A stretch of DNA of 64,000 bases from Akebia trifoliata (GCA_017979445.1 CM030714.1:5704001-5768000); one strand, 5' to 3'; shown: positions 24,301 through 34,975, counted from the stretch's first letter. Program-made: numbers and translations. Notes: generated from the sequence alone by a model not told the origin.

Positions 24301-27238
24301 CTTTTTAATTGATCTCATGAAACGCTACAGCTTCTGAAAATGCTTCTAGACCCCAAAAAAGTACTTTTTTAACACAATATATGCTAACATCATGTTTCTT
24401 ATACAAGTGATTCCATAGAAGTACTTCAATTGTTAGAATAAGAGACTCTTTAACATCAGATATTGGAACTGTTTATGATGTGTTGCAGATGGGATTTGAT
24501 TCAAGAAGGAAACGAGATTTACAAAGACATGGTTCGATTGGTTGCTTATGAGAAAGCCTTGACAACATGGGCCAAATGGGTGGACTCCCACATTGATCCT
24601 GCAAAAACTAAAGTCTTTTTCCAGGGTGTTTCACCAGATCACAGCAAGTAAGCCTTTGCTATTGTCCGTTTTCTTCTTATATATTATTGAGTCAGACTAG
24701 CGTTACGAACTTAGTAAGATTTCAAATCTTACTAAGGGCCCTTGAGCTCACCTTTCGGCACCCAAAATATGATCTGATAGCACAGGGATGTAGAGGACAA
24801 ACTTTAAAATTAAAAAAAAACAAACAAATATTTTTCACTGTTGAATTTTAATTTTAAGTTTGAGAGCTCAATAGCCGGCCATTTTCGAAATCTTGGTTCA
24901 AGCCCAAAAAAATTGGTGTTTTAAAATAAAAAAATATCATCCAAGTTTTTTCATGAAATCTAGAGGGCTGTGCTGTAGGACTGCCAATGTGGATTGTCAT
25001 TTGAGCTTCAAGACCCTTAGTAAGATTTGAAATCTTACTGAGTTAGTAAGGAAAGTGTTTTTCATATGATTCAACTTCTTTTCATTTTTTTTTTGTTTTC
25101 TGGTTGGTGTTGAGTGTCCCCTTCAAGTTATTCTTGTTCACATAATTTTCTTGAGTAAATTTTTTTTGCTTAATAAAAATAAATAATGTCATTTAATGAA
25201 TTAAATTCAATGCATGCCTTAATACATGAAAGACACTATATAAATAATTAGAAAATGTGGACATTATAATGTGATTTTAAATAATTGAAAAGTCTCGAAA
25301 ACAACTCGTCCAAGTAAAAGAGAATGCAAAACAAAATTTTCTTCAATTGATGTAAATAAGTAAATAAGAAATGTGCTTGTAGAATATATATATATATGGA
25401 AATGTTCACCACCAAACATTTTGGCAAAACATTTTTCAAAATATGGGTTAGAAGTTTTGGAATTGGTTGATTTTTGGTGAGGATGATCTCTACGGTGAGA
25501 AGATCATCATCACCAAAAATCAGCCCATTCCAAAACTTCTAACCCCATCAAAAATGGTTTACAAAAAATGGACGGTCCACGATTTTTCAACTTCTGAACA
25601 TGGGGCTAGAAGTTTTGGAATGGGCTGATTTTTGGTGTGGATGATCTTCTCACCGTAGAGATCATCCTCACCAAAAATCAACCCATTCCAAAACTTCTAA
25701 CCCATGTAAGACAAAAATGTTGGCCAAAATGTTTGGTGCTGAACGGGACCCATATATATATATAGGGAGCGGTTCAGCAGCCCCTTATGGTGCCACGCAT
25801 TTTTTGTAAATCACTTTTGATGGGGTTACAAGTTTTGGAATAGGCTGATTTTTTGTGAGGATGATCTCTACGGTGAAGAGATCATCCTCACAAAAAATCA
25901 GCTCATTTTGAAACTTCTAAGCCTAGTTTACAAGTTGAAGAATCGTGGACCGTCCAATTTTTGTAAATCACTTTTGACGGAGTTAGAAGTTTTGGAATGA
26001 GCTGATTTTTGGTGAGGATGATCTCCTCATCATAGAGCGGTTCAGCAGCCCCATCATGGTGCCCCACATGGTGCCACGCATTTTTCAAAACATGGGCTAC
26101 AAGCTTTGGAATGAGCTGATTTTTTCTGAGGATGATCTCTATGATGAGGAGATCATCCTCACCAAAAATCAGCTCATTCCAAAACTTCTAACTCCGTCAA
26201 AAGTGATTTACAAAAATAGGACGGTCCACGATTCTTCAACTTGTAAACTAGGCTTAGAAGTTTCAAAATGAGCTGATTTTTTGTGAGGATGATCTCTTCA
26301 CCGTAGAGATCATCCTCACAAAAAATCAGCCTATTCCAAAACTTGGAACCCCATCAAAAGTGATTTACAAAAAATGCGTGGCACCATAAGGGGCTGCTGA
26401 ACCGCTCCCTATATATATATATATATATCACAACGTGAAAAAAGCCTATATTTGACGGCCAATAGTCATCAAATTTCATAAAATTTGACGGATTAAGGCG
26501 TCAAAGTTTTCTTTTCGACGGACCAAAACTATTAAATTAATGAAGGATGAGAGAAATTTGATGGCTCTAAACCGTCGAATTGAGGATCATAAAAAATTCT
26601 AATGGCCATAGACCGTCAAAATTAGCTTTCTAAAATTTGTGGGCTTTGGCCTGTCGAATTTTCTTGTCAAAATTTTCAGGTTTCAGAGTGTATATAACCA
26701 TTTTGATAAAAACAAAAATAAAAATAAAAAATTGCAAAATTTTGTATATGACCATTTTTCTAAATATGAAAAAAAAAAAATAAATAAATAAATTCTGATT
26801 CAGTAATTTTTGATAAATACTCAGGCTGTTTTTGTAAAACACCCTTTAAATTCCAAGAATGATATTTACTATTTGTAAGGTTGATTATGTAATCTCATGA
26901 ATCTTAATTATTATTTCCATCTTATTAATTTTGTTGTTAAATTCAGTGGAAAAGATTGGAATGAACCAGATGCAAAATTCTGTTCTAAAGAAACCATGCC
27001 ATTGTTGGGATCAAAGTATCCAGGAGGTCCTCACCCAGCAGAAATTGTGGTGAAGAATGTGTTGATGAAGATGACCAAACCAGTTTATTTACTTAATGTG
27101 ACCAAACTCTCACAACTAAGGAAAGATGGGCACCCTTCAGTTTATGGTTCTGGAGGCCATAGGAACATGGATTGCAGTCATGGGTGTCTTGCTGGTGTTC
27201 CTGATACTTGGAACCAGCTCTTATATGCAGCTCTTTAA
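18342..27238 (+). CDS. TBL-B: TRICHOME BIREFRINGENCE-LIKE (PMR5/DUF231) protein, intact, five exons
   Basis: Exons are 18342-18610, 20989-21160, 23783-23958, 24489-24647 and 26947-27238, all with GT-AG introns; they sum to 1,068 bases (355 residues) with consistent phases. The protein starts with a hydrophobic signal anchor (residues about 3-22). A PMR5N-type cysteine region follows ([38 protein letters not shown]). Next come the GDS motif in [31 protein letters not shown], and the C-terminal [19 protein letters not shown] with the family's D-x-x-H. TBL proteins are Golgi-type enzymes that add, or in some cases remove, O-acetyl groups on cell-wall polysaccharides using a Ser-Asp-His triad. 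Size and sequence suggest the TBL38-TBL43 branch; the substrate cannot be read. The residue after D-C-S-H is Gly where I expect Trp. Introns are packed with transposons. Confidence 0.93.
19115..19362 (+). repeat. Direct repeat in TBL-B intron 1
   Basis: About 75 bases around TTGGATGGTTGGGATCATC at 19115-19185 recur at 19284-19362, with TCTAGATCTG(T/A)TAGAT in both. The period is about 170 bp. The rest of intron 1 shows no feature except the F3 element. Confidence 0.65.
19873..20080. mobile_element. F3 MITE in TBL-B intron 1
   Basis: The ends CTAACAAGAAAGTCTTCACT and AGTGAAGACTTTTTTATTAG are inverted repeats. AAATAGATCTA and its partner lie near the centre. It is related to 6449-6663. Confidence 0.7.
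21415..23688. mobile_element. Foldback MITE in TBL-B intron 2, split by an LTR retrotransposon
   Basis: The left arm (21417-21468) reads TTGAGTCTTGATAATATGAC... and resumes after the retrotransposon at about 23500 with TGACGTAGACAAGTTCGG. The right arm (about 23615-23688) is its complement: CGAACTTGTCACGTCATAGA then GCGAGTCATATTATCACGAC. Removing the retrotransposon restores one continuous inverted repeat, so insertion order is clear. Confidence 0.75.
21470..23497 (+). mobile_element. Small LTR retrotransposon, nonautonomous remnant
   Basis: Two direct LTRs of about 560 bp (21470-22029 and 22934-23497) align throughout with scattered differences. They start TGATGTAGGAC and TGAAATAGGAC. After the left LTR is TGGTATTAAAG (22035-22045), a decayed initiator Met tRNA primer site (usual form TGGTATCAGAGC). 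Before the right LTR is a polypurine tract AAAGAAAGGGGA. The 0.9-kb interior has only a broken gag-like frame starting [14 protein letters not shown] with a TAG; no protease, RT or integrase is present. TATA-like ATCTATATAAGG lies in the left LTR. Target duplication is unclear. Confidence 0.8.
24694..25062. mobile_element. F2 MITE in TBL-B intron 4
   Basis: The inverted ends are AACTTAGTAAGATTTCAAAT with CTTACTAAGGG on the left and CCCTTAGTAAGATTTGAAAT with CTTACTGAGTTAGTAAG on the right. The interior has GAGCTCACCTTTCGGCACC and an AAATTTTAATTTTAAGTTT stretch shared with the other F2 copies. It begins only about 47 bases after exon 4. Confidence 0.7.
25397..25751. mobile_element. FB foldback MITE in TBL-B intron 4
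   Basis: The left end TGGAAATGTTCACCACCAAA and right end TTTGGTGCTGAACGGGACCC are inverted repeats with a shared CAAACATTTTGGC. Two FB hairpins lie inside. TA repeat sits on both sides, and only (AT)6 separates it from the next FB element at 25765. Confidence 0.8.
25765..26409. mobile_element. Large FB element: 645-bp near-perfect inverted repeat in TBL-B intron 4
   Basis: The outer ends are GGGAGCGGTTCAGCAGCCCC and its complement, flanked by TA repeats. The left arm (25765 to about 26034) and right arm (about 26142-26409) match with only a few differences over about 270 bases, each arm itself containing FB hairpins. The centre (about 26035-26141) holds a second copy of GCGGTTCAGCAGCCCCAT and GTGCCACGCATTTTTC. 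It looks like a one-end duplication or two elements fused head to head. A transcript of the intron would form a very long hairpin. Confidence 0.85.
26429..26640. mobile_element. Ancient intronic insertion shared with TBL-A
   Basis: It aligns with 12030-12236 (ATTAATG(A/G)AGGATG, GG(A/C)C(A/C)AAA(C)CTA, GCCATAGACC). It lies 307 bases before exon 5, matching the position in TBL-A. Confidence 0.65.
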
Positions 27239-27620
27239 TTTGATGAAAACCATCTCATAAATATAGTTTCTACATTTTATGAGAAAAAATAGTAATTTCG
27301 ATTAACCGAAATTTTATTGTCTTGCTGGTGTTCCTAATTTCTCGTAAATATAGTTTCTACATTTTTGTTATTTTTTTTTATAACAAAAACAGAACCTCAA
27401 CGAATTTTTTTTATAGCAAAAACAGAACTTCAACTTCTTACAGACTCTTCTTCTCAGCCATTTCAGAGGAAAATCAGATTTGTTGAAGAAGAAACTCACA
27501 AATCCCTCTTGATTTGGTTCGATTGAGAGAACCGAGCGATCAAATTAAAGAGCTGCATATGAGAAAAAATAGTAATTTCGGTTTAATAACGTTATTAAAT
27601 AAATTTTATTGTCTGTTCTA
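27239..27620 (+). other. TBL-B 3' region with an internal partial duplication
   Basis: Eighteen bases of coding sequence near the end of the gene (TGTCTTGCTGGTGTTCCT, about 27184) reappear downstream at 27321, followed by a second copy of TAAATATAGTTTCTACATTT. ATGAGAAAAAATAGTAATTTCG also occurs twice (27280 and 27560). A possible AATAAA signal lies at 27598-27603. The copy is downstream of the stop codon and should not affect the protein. Confidence 0.6.
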
Positions 27621-28059
27621 GTACTTTAAATTATCTTCTTTTTTTTCCACCTCATTTTAAGTTGGAAATTGTGGAATTGTGCCAATTGAAATATCAAATA
27701 ATAAAAGAAAAAATCTTTCTAGGGGAGGTGGGGGTGGAGTTTTAAAATTTACTATCTCATGATATTGTGAAGGATCTTTTCGTCAATCCGGCACCTCAAG
27801 ATACAATTTACTTTTAATCCCCTTAAATCTCATGTTCTAAAACATGAGTGTGGCAACTGCCAAAGAAATTCTGATGCCTAAGTCAAATTTACAATTAATT
27901 TATATTTGAAATAACATTATAAAATTCAAAGTAATGTCGTACCTTTTCTTATATATGCTTAGTCTTAATCTAATGGTGAAGATGCATTTTTCTTCTTTTT
28001 TTCACACAATTATGATTTCCACTTCATTATTTTTGCTAAGAATCCTTGATTTATCTCCC
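27621..28059. other. Intergenic, nothing recognised
   Basis: AT-rich, no open frame of interest and no clear inverted repeat. Confidence 0.4.
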
Positions 28060-28340
28060 AAACTTAGCAAGAGAATCACATAAAGTCATATCCGAGTTAA
28101 AAGTACAGTTTAGTATATATAGAGGGTAGTAGTGATTGAGCCCTTAAGCCAAACAAAGCTTACACTATTAAGGTTAAGGAATGTTTGGTATCCTCTAGAG
28201 TTCCTCAAACCACTTCAGGAAGGATCTAAAACTACAGATTCACATCACCGAAGTGTTTGGAGGAACTCTGGGTGACATCTAACATTTGTGCATCTCGAGG
28301 AATGTTATTGTTTAGTTTTCAATGTGCAGAGTAAATATGA
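28060..28340 (+). repeat. Dispersed duplicate of 34715-34975
   Basis: The two segments share AGAATCACATAAA-TCATA, AGT(A)TATATAGxGGGTAG, CTAGAGTTCCTC-AACCACTTC, GAAGTGTTTGGAGGAACT and TGTxCATCTCGAGGAAT in the same order over about 270 bases. An inner 95-bp inverted repeat (CCTCTAGAGTTCCTC facing GAGGAACTCTGGG) may itself be a MITE. GTATATATAG could be a TATA box of a lost promoter or LTR. Confidence 0.65.
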
Positions 28341-28496
28341 TATGGTTTATTACTTTATTCATTGGTCCTAATTTATGTAGACCGGTGGATTGTTTTAGAG
28401 TTTAATTTTGGGTAAAGATAGTGGTTTTACAATAAAATCACTTATGATATTTACTCGTACCATAATGGTGTGGTAAGATCACAATCCTTTATTTTT

Positions 28497-28825
28497 TCTT
28501 ATTGTGTTTGGATTAAGAGAAAAATAAAGAGAAGAGAATAGAAAATAAATGAGTTTCTCTTCATTTCTCTTGTTTGGATTATTAAGTGGGGGAGAGAGGA
28601 GAAAAGAAAAAAATGTGAATTTTCTTTCTCTCCAAAAATGGAGGGAAATCCTTTTAAAATATTTTATAATTTCAATTCTGCCCCTAGATCTATTTTAAGA
28701 CATTTTAAAATTCTAAAATTATCCCAATTCCTTTCCTGTCAATCCCAACATGGTGGAGAGAAAGTGAGTTTCTCTTCTCTTCTCTTAATGAGTTCCTCTT
28801 CTCTCAATCCAAACATAGTGCTAGG
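28497..28825. mobile_element. MITE with TGTTTGGATTAAGAGA ends
   Basis: The left end GTGTTTGGATTAAGAGA and right end TCTCTCAATCCAAACATAG are inverted repeats. The interior is rich in GAGAAGAGAA and its complement. It resembles other PIF/Harbinger-like ends in this window, but the target duplication is uncertain. Confidence 0.55.
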
Positions 28826-29224
28826 TTATGTATAGTTAGTCACCCCTCCAATATTTTTTTTTATGCCACATTTATATTTCAGAAATCTTTCCCTTCATAT
28901 GATAGTGAGGAAAAAGGTGATACTAAGCCCCATCCATTGTCAAAAAGACCTTGAGATACATAAATAAAGACCTTGACATTTGTTATGAATCTCGAGGACT
29001 TGTTTTGCCCATCTTGACATCTTTTTTTTATGGTGGATGAGGCTTAGTAAAGCCTTTTTTCCACACTATCATAGTAAGGCTAGTCGGTCTCTTAATATTT
29101 TAATAAGACGTTAATCATACTTACATATATAGTTTTACAAAGTAGCATTGGCTGGAGGAGACCTTCCCAGATTTGAATTTCTGTAATCCGGAGGTATACT
29201 TCATGTTATACATGTATAAATTCT

Positions 29225-29350
29225 GTTAAGAGCTTATATTGCCACAACAACTTTTACTAATGCCACCCCAAGATGTGTACTAATTGTTTGGTGATTTACA
29301 TATGAAGTGGAGTGGCATTAGCAGAAGTTGGTGTGGCAATATAATCTCTC
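29225..29350. mobile_element. F4 MITE
   Basis: The ends AGAGCTTATATTGCCACAAC and TGTGGCAATATAATCTCTC are inverted repeats, with AACTTTTACTAATGCCAC facing GTGGCATTAGCAGAAGTTG. About 120 bp. Confidence 0.7.
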
Positions 29351-30889
29351 TTTCTTTTTTATAAATCTCACCTTCCTTTGTTGAGCAAAACTAAATACAC
29401 AAGGAAACACTAGCCTGATCATACCTACAAGATTGTGGCCCTCCATCGAAGTGACGGTTGGGATGACAGGGATTCCCACAAAAAATGTATCCTTGGAAAA
29501 AGTGCATTCATCCCTAGAAGATTGAAACTGATCTCTAGGAAATTTACATTTTTTTCTCTTATTCTAATGGTTATATATGTTGATGAAGAACCCATTTAAC
29601 GAACAAATAAAACATTGATAGTAGAATTAAATGATTTTGAAAAAGGTGTGGATTAGTAGTTATTTTTCATCTCCCATTCTATTCTCTCTAACTAGAACTG
29701 ATGAGAGAGGGGGTGTTTGGGTGGAGTAGACAAAGGGAAAAAAGGAGACGAGGAAATTTGCGATGTTGATTAAGAATAAGATAGGAATGCCTATTGTGAA
29801 TTCTGGTTTTGATTTTTGGTTTTGTGTCCTTGAAACATTAGATTGTAACCAATAGAATACTATAAAAACACAAAGAAATTGGAAGAATTTATCAGTGACT
29901 GGGGCATAGAGAAATCGCTGTCCTTAAAACCAATTTCACCCCTTTAAGAATGAATCCTCAGTGCAGTCAGTCTCAAGCGTCTAGTTTCCAAGATTCAGTA
30001 ACCACTGTATCTGCTAATCGTGCACTCGAAAATAGCATATCTACGATGAACTCGATCGAATCCAACGTTATACAAGCAGTAAGATTTTACCTCGGAGAGA
30101 ACAAAAGAGTAGAGAAGAAGAGAAAGATCAAAAAGGTTTTTTTCTATATATATCAAATATTATGGCATGATTTGCTTTATAAACAATAGGCCCAACGGTC
30201 CACTATGGTAATCGTAGATATGTTTAGACTTTAATTAGTCTGCTTCTGAACGTTGGAGAATTCGAACAGTCAACACATTAACTCTAATGGGTTAAGTAGA
30301 TCAACGATAAGTAAGCCTTTCACACGTGTCCACAAGAGGCTTAAATTCCAGATTTGTACCCCTCTTGCGCGTGCATCGCATACACACAAGCACAAGCGCA
30401 CTAAGATTTTCTGACGGGTTGGCCCCAAACACTCAAACAATAGAGAGAGAATGATAGTTGAATACTATTCTTGTATTTATCCGATGTGGGATTAAAAATT
30501 TGAATAGTTGTCTCTACAACTCTTATAACCAAGAAAGCAAAGAGAATCTTTGACTTTCAAATTATGCAAAAAAGAAAAAAGTTATTTTAACTTATGTTCC
30601 ACTAATTAAGAAAATTTCTACATTTTACAAACAACACTCAAGAGGTCTTGAGTTCAAATTTTGTCCTCAACAAAATACATGAATAAAATTATGAATTTTA
30701 CAATATTGCCACCATCACCAATTGCCAAATCTCCACGGCCATTGACTGTTATAGACATGACTAGTTATCATTATCACCAACTGCCACAATCTCGATTAAT
30801 GTGGTCTTGCATCTATACAAAATTGTCGATGAGATTCATAGAAAATGACGATCATTGTTATTGACAATCAATGAAGGGATAAGGAAAAT
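29351..30889. other. Intergenic, possible eroded retroelement sequence
   Basis: A 79-codon frame at 29950-30189 (starting MNPQCSQSQ, then Ser/Asn-rich, then Lys-rich) has no family I recognise. The context, with CTATAAAAAC upstream and AGAAGAGAAAGATC downstream, resembles LTR-type sequence. I do not call a gene. Confidence 0.35.
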
Positions 30890-31115
30890 AATGAGCATTG
30901 AGTGAAGTAGCCAAGACATCCCACTAAAAAGGGAAAGGTCTTAAGTTCAAGCTCCCTCATTGGCTACACACAGGGATTTTTCCTCTTGATATGTGTGGCT
31001 TGTGGGGTATTGCATGTACCTGGGGGATTTATGTGAGATATGGTACTCTAAGAGGCCAGTTGCCGCGCTCCTACTAGTCGGGTCGGGTCTAGAATCCCAT
31101 CATGAAAAAAATAAT
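30890..31115 (+). mobile_element. tRNA-derived SINE, family S2
   Basis: The tRNA-like head TAGCCAAGACATCCC...TTAAGTTCAAGCTCCC has a B-box-like TTCAAGCTCC. The body includes GGGGTATTGCATGTACCTGG, GAGATATGGTACTCTAAGAG and TAGTCGGGTCGGGTCTAG, and the end is (AATA)n. Copies lie at 43930 (body only) and 50465. Confidence 0.7.
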
Positions 31116-32584
31116 AATAAAATAAAAATGAAGGAGATAAAGATGCATCAAGTATATATATAGAGAAGTATTTATTTACTTCAAGTTTTATTTGTTTTTG
31201 GCTGAAAATTTGAACGTGATATGACTTATGTATCAGGATTTCTGTTCAGGTGGTAGATTATGATAAAATAATGAACAAAATAAACCTTTGACAAGCAAAG
31301 AATTGATCCATAGAGACAACGTTGATTCGACGATTCTTTCAATTCAAAATCGATTGGGATTCGAAGGTAACAAAATTAAAACAGTTTTAGAAAATAATAT
31401 CACTAATTAACTAATAGTAAAATAAGAAATAAAAATGTAATATAAATCTTAGATCAATCAAATTCACTTGAGGAAATCCTCTCCTTAGATTAATTTGTCC
31501 TTTACTTGTCTCAATCCTCTCAACATAACTAATGTCGATGGATCAGAAGATCGAGCGGTTAAATCCAAAATGAAATCTTAATGTTTGTGAATAAATCGAT
31601 ATGATGAAATTAAATGATTTGTATTTGATGTTCTTTGTGAAGCATGGTTTAGCTTGAGCTTATCAAAAATAAAATATCCAAATTAGGAAATCTAATACTC
31701 AACCAAATAATCCCTACTTAAGAATTCTTGCAATGAAAACTATGAAACATAAGATAAAGGGCCAATTAACTATGAGAGCAAATATTACTCCGACTTCATT
31801 AACCTCTCTAATGAAGTGTCTAGCCGACAATTATCGCAAGAAACAACAAATAAGAAAATAAAATAAAGATGAGAGATGAGAAAGATGAAAGGTCTTCTTC
31901 ATTGATCTTGAATCTGAATATTAGCTGGATCATCTTTCATTACAAAACTTCAACAGAAACTAACCTAAAAAATAAAAAATAGCAGAAAACTAGAGAAGAT
32001 GATCTAAGATGACTCTAGTTTGGTCTCTTATTTATAGAGAGACCAGATTAGAGTTTCTAGGGTTCAGAATATGACGATTTTGTAGCCGCCAAGCTTCAAT
32101 GCGAATCTCGAGAAATATTTCATTGATACTTTTGTGCCGCGGTCCATTTGGCAATGGGCCTGAATCTTTGTCTTTGGTCTTGTTTCGATTCTTGGATCAT
32201 AATAGAATCTTTGGATTTTTCTAATTCGTCTTCAAACTTTGCGACTTTTTCCTGTTGCATGTAAATAATTGTAATTAGGTTTGAAATATATAATTTATTT
32301 GAAATTAATTATAATTATACGCTAACAATGAATTATTTCTAATTTGATAGTTTAATGTATAATTTACTCGTAAAATCTATGTAATTAGGGCTCTAGAAAC
32401 CACTTTCTAAACCCTGATAAATTTATTTTGTAGGTATTACACTACGACCTTTGAGTTTTATAATAACTCTAATGATAAGAATATTGTGGAGATAAAACTT
32501 GGGCACCTCAAAGGAAGGTGGTCGTCTCTTGTCCGGTTAGGGAAGAGGGAACTTCTCTGTCAATTAGGGAGTCCACTACTGCAT
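31116..32584. other. Intergenic, probably eroded LTR sequence on the minus strand
   Basis: No coding frame. On the minus strand a TATA-like CTCTATAAATAAGAGACC lies near 32025-32042, and long AT-rich non-coding sequence surrounds it, as in LTRs. No second LTR was found, so this remains a guess. Confidence 0.3.
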
Positions 32585-32965
32585 CATTCCCCAATTATTA
32601 CCACGGGCGCCCCACATCATTGCCATTTTTTTTGTCTTATATGGGTTAAAAGTTTTGGAATGGACTAATTTTTTGTGAAGATAATTTATATGGTGAGGAG
32701 ATCATATATCCTTACAAAAAATGAGCCTATTATGAAACTTCTAACCCCATCAAAGTTGATTTACAAAAAAAATGGACAATTTACAATTCTTCAACTTGTT
32801 TTGATGGGGTTAAAAGTTTCAGAATGGGCTGATTTTTTGCGAGGATGATCTCTCACCATAGAGATCATCCTTACCAAAAATCAGCTCATTCAGAAACTTT
32901 TAACCCATGTAAGACAAAAACATTTGGCTATAATGTGGGGTGCCCTTAGTAATGATTGGGTTGCC
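32585..32965. mobile_element. FB foldback element, GGGC(G/A)CCCCACAT subfamily
   Basis: The left end CCAATTATTACCACGGGC continuing GCCCCACAT pairs with the right end ATGTGGGGTGCCCTTAGTAA and ATGATTGGG. The two FB hairpins are present (GAGGATGATCTCTCACC and AGAGATCATCCTTACC). Confidence 0.7.
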
Positions 32966-33151
32966 TATAACACTACCCTTAAGGAAAATGTGGGTGACAT
33001 GGGTCCAAATGCAATTATGCAAATGAAAGTGTGGAAAATGGTTGTAACACATTTCAATGCTTATAAGGCCTTATAAATGTTAATTGGCATTATAAATACC
33101 TCATCTCATTGAAGTTCGAATAAATTAGTTGTTTCTTCTACGAATTTTTTG

Positions 33152-33345
33152 AAGAATAATGATTTTTTGATGCCCCTCTGACATACGCCCCCATCACATA
33201 ACCCTAGGTCATTTGCCGGGGGATATGGAGAATCATAAATCTTTTTCTTGCGTATCCCGAGGCAATTGATTTACGTTTCTATGATGGGGGCGTAGGGGGA
33301 GTATGTCAGAGGGGTTGCGTTAGATTATCATGACTCTTTTTTTAA
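33152..33345. mobile_element. MITE with CCCCTCTGACATAC ends
   Basis: CCCCTCTGACATACGCCC on the left faces GTATGTCAGAGGGG on the right, with ATGGGGGCG internal. The centre has TTGCGTATCCCGAGGCAA, like the GGATACACAA motifs in F3 relatives. About 190 bp. Confidence 0.65.
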
Positions 33346-33902
33346 ACAATTTAATTTCTTTTTTAAGTCAATTGCATGACTTGTTCGCAATCTAAATTAA
33401 TACAAAATCTTTTGTTCTTAGTAAGCAAAGTTCAAATAGAAGAGTAAAAATTACAAGAAACTTAGTGGCTCGGAAAGCATATCCCATAGGATACAATTTT
33501 GGATTCCAAAAGATTAAAAGAAAAAAAAAATTGCCCAGGAAACTACAGAAGATAATTAACCTGAGATCAGAATTGCCTAATCTACTATTAAAACATCAGA
33601 AAAGGTGTCAATCTTCCTTAAGAATAGAGGAAATCATCTTCTCAATCTAGATTTGGTGTTGATCAGAGGACCTAGAGGAAATCATGTTCCTTCTTAGACA
33701 TTGGTTATCAGTATAGCTTCGATATCCAATTCATCTACCTCTTTGGAGCAAACAATTTCTATGATATCACATTTTTCTTTCCTCTACCAGTGATTGCTCT
33801 TCTATCTAATCTGACTCCGATTAAATTCAAACCTTGACAAGTTGTCCACAGCTATTATTGATAAGCATGAAGTTCGAAACATTGGAAATATAAAGGTATC
33901 AT
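33346..33902. other. Intergenic, nothing recognised
   Basis: AT-rich. A 61-codon Lys-rich frame near 33465 has no recognisable motif. Confidence 0.35.
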
Positions 33903-34146
33903 GTGTAGAGACCCATGGGCCTAACTCACCACCACAAAACAGACTTTTCAGGTGAGGATTACCCCAGGTTTATATATAACCCAAGGTTTGCTCCCCTTCA
34001 TGTGTAACAACTCTGATACCATGTAGAAACTCACGGGCCTAACGCATCCTTACAAAATCGGCTTGTAAGGTGAGGATTGCCCCCACATTTATATATAGGC
34101 CAAGGTCTTGATATCTGGGCAATGTGGGACTATCCTTACATCATGA
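33903..34146 (-). mobile_element. TRIM-like LTR retroelement remnant
   Basis: On the minus strand, a right-hand copy ends with AGGCCCGTGAGTTTCTACA and is followed by TGGTATCAGAGT (about 34010-34021), a good Met-tRNA primer site. Almost directly comes a purine-rich GAAGGGGAGC and a second, truncated LTR copy with AAACCTGGGGTAATCCTCAC and AGGCCCATGGGTCTCTACAC. The repeats are short and the interior nearly absent, as in TRIM elements. Confidence 0.6.
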
Positions 34147-34714
34147 GTCCAAATTTAGAAGCCCTCTAGTAATTGATCTGTAGAAGGAATATTGATGATC
34201 TAGATATAGGGAGACGGTTTTGGAGGAGATTATTTCTTATGGAGATGATGGTTCAATTCAGATAGGGTTTGATATTATCTTTTTCAACTACTCTTTACAA
34301 GTGAATTTTGGGTGATTTGTCCAGATAACATAATCTCCATTTTTTTAAAAATTAAAGGGTATTGGAATATCCTGCATTATCATTAATCATTAAAAATAAA
34401 AAATAAAAAACATAGAACTTGGCCAAAATTTTCTCCCCCATCTTATGGAGGTGGTATGAATGAGTTTAGTACCTAGTCAACTCAAGTTCAATCTAAGCCA
34501 AGCCGACTCGACTCTGTAATCCTAGTTTTGAAACGTACATATGAACCACCAAGATATTTCAGAGCCCAAAAGTTACAACTGAGATATTTCGGAACCCAAA
34601 AGTTACGATTCCTTTTCCAAGTTCAGTGGACCAAGTTTACCAATTAGAAATAGTCTGCAATAATGACTAGGTTCAATGAACCTCAGAAAACATAACTCAT
34701 CCACGAAAACTAGG
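34147..34714. other. Intergenic, nothing recognised
   Basis: AT-rich, with a short duplicated phrase (GATATTTC(A/G)GA(G/A)CCCAAAAGTTAC) near 34550 and 34583. No gene. Confidence 0.4.
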
Positions 34715-34975
34715 TTTCACCTTAGAATCACATAAATTCATAGCAGAGTTAACGGTACTGTTGAGTATATATAGGGAGTAGCAGTGAGTGATACTTAAAG
34801 CCAAGCAAGGTTTAAGGAGCGTTTGGTGTCCCCTAGAGTTCCTCCAACCACTTCTGTAAGGATCTTAACTACAGATTTTCATTACTGAAGTGTTTGGAGG
34901 AACTTTGGGTGCCATCTAACATTTGTACATCTCGAGGAATATAATTGCTTAGGTTACAATGTGAATAGTGTATTT
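34715..34975 (+). repeat. Dispersed duplicate of 28060-28340
   Basis: It has the same ordered motifs, including CTAGAGTTCCTCCAACCAC, GAAGTGTTTGGAGGAACTT and CATCTCGAGGAAT. Confidence 0.65.

Noticed and set aside
29950..30189. 79-codon frame with Ser/Asn-rich start
   Set aside because: No recognised family, no splice partners, and LTR-like surroundings.
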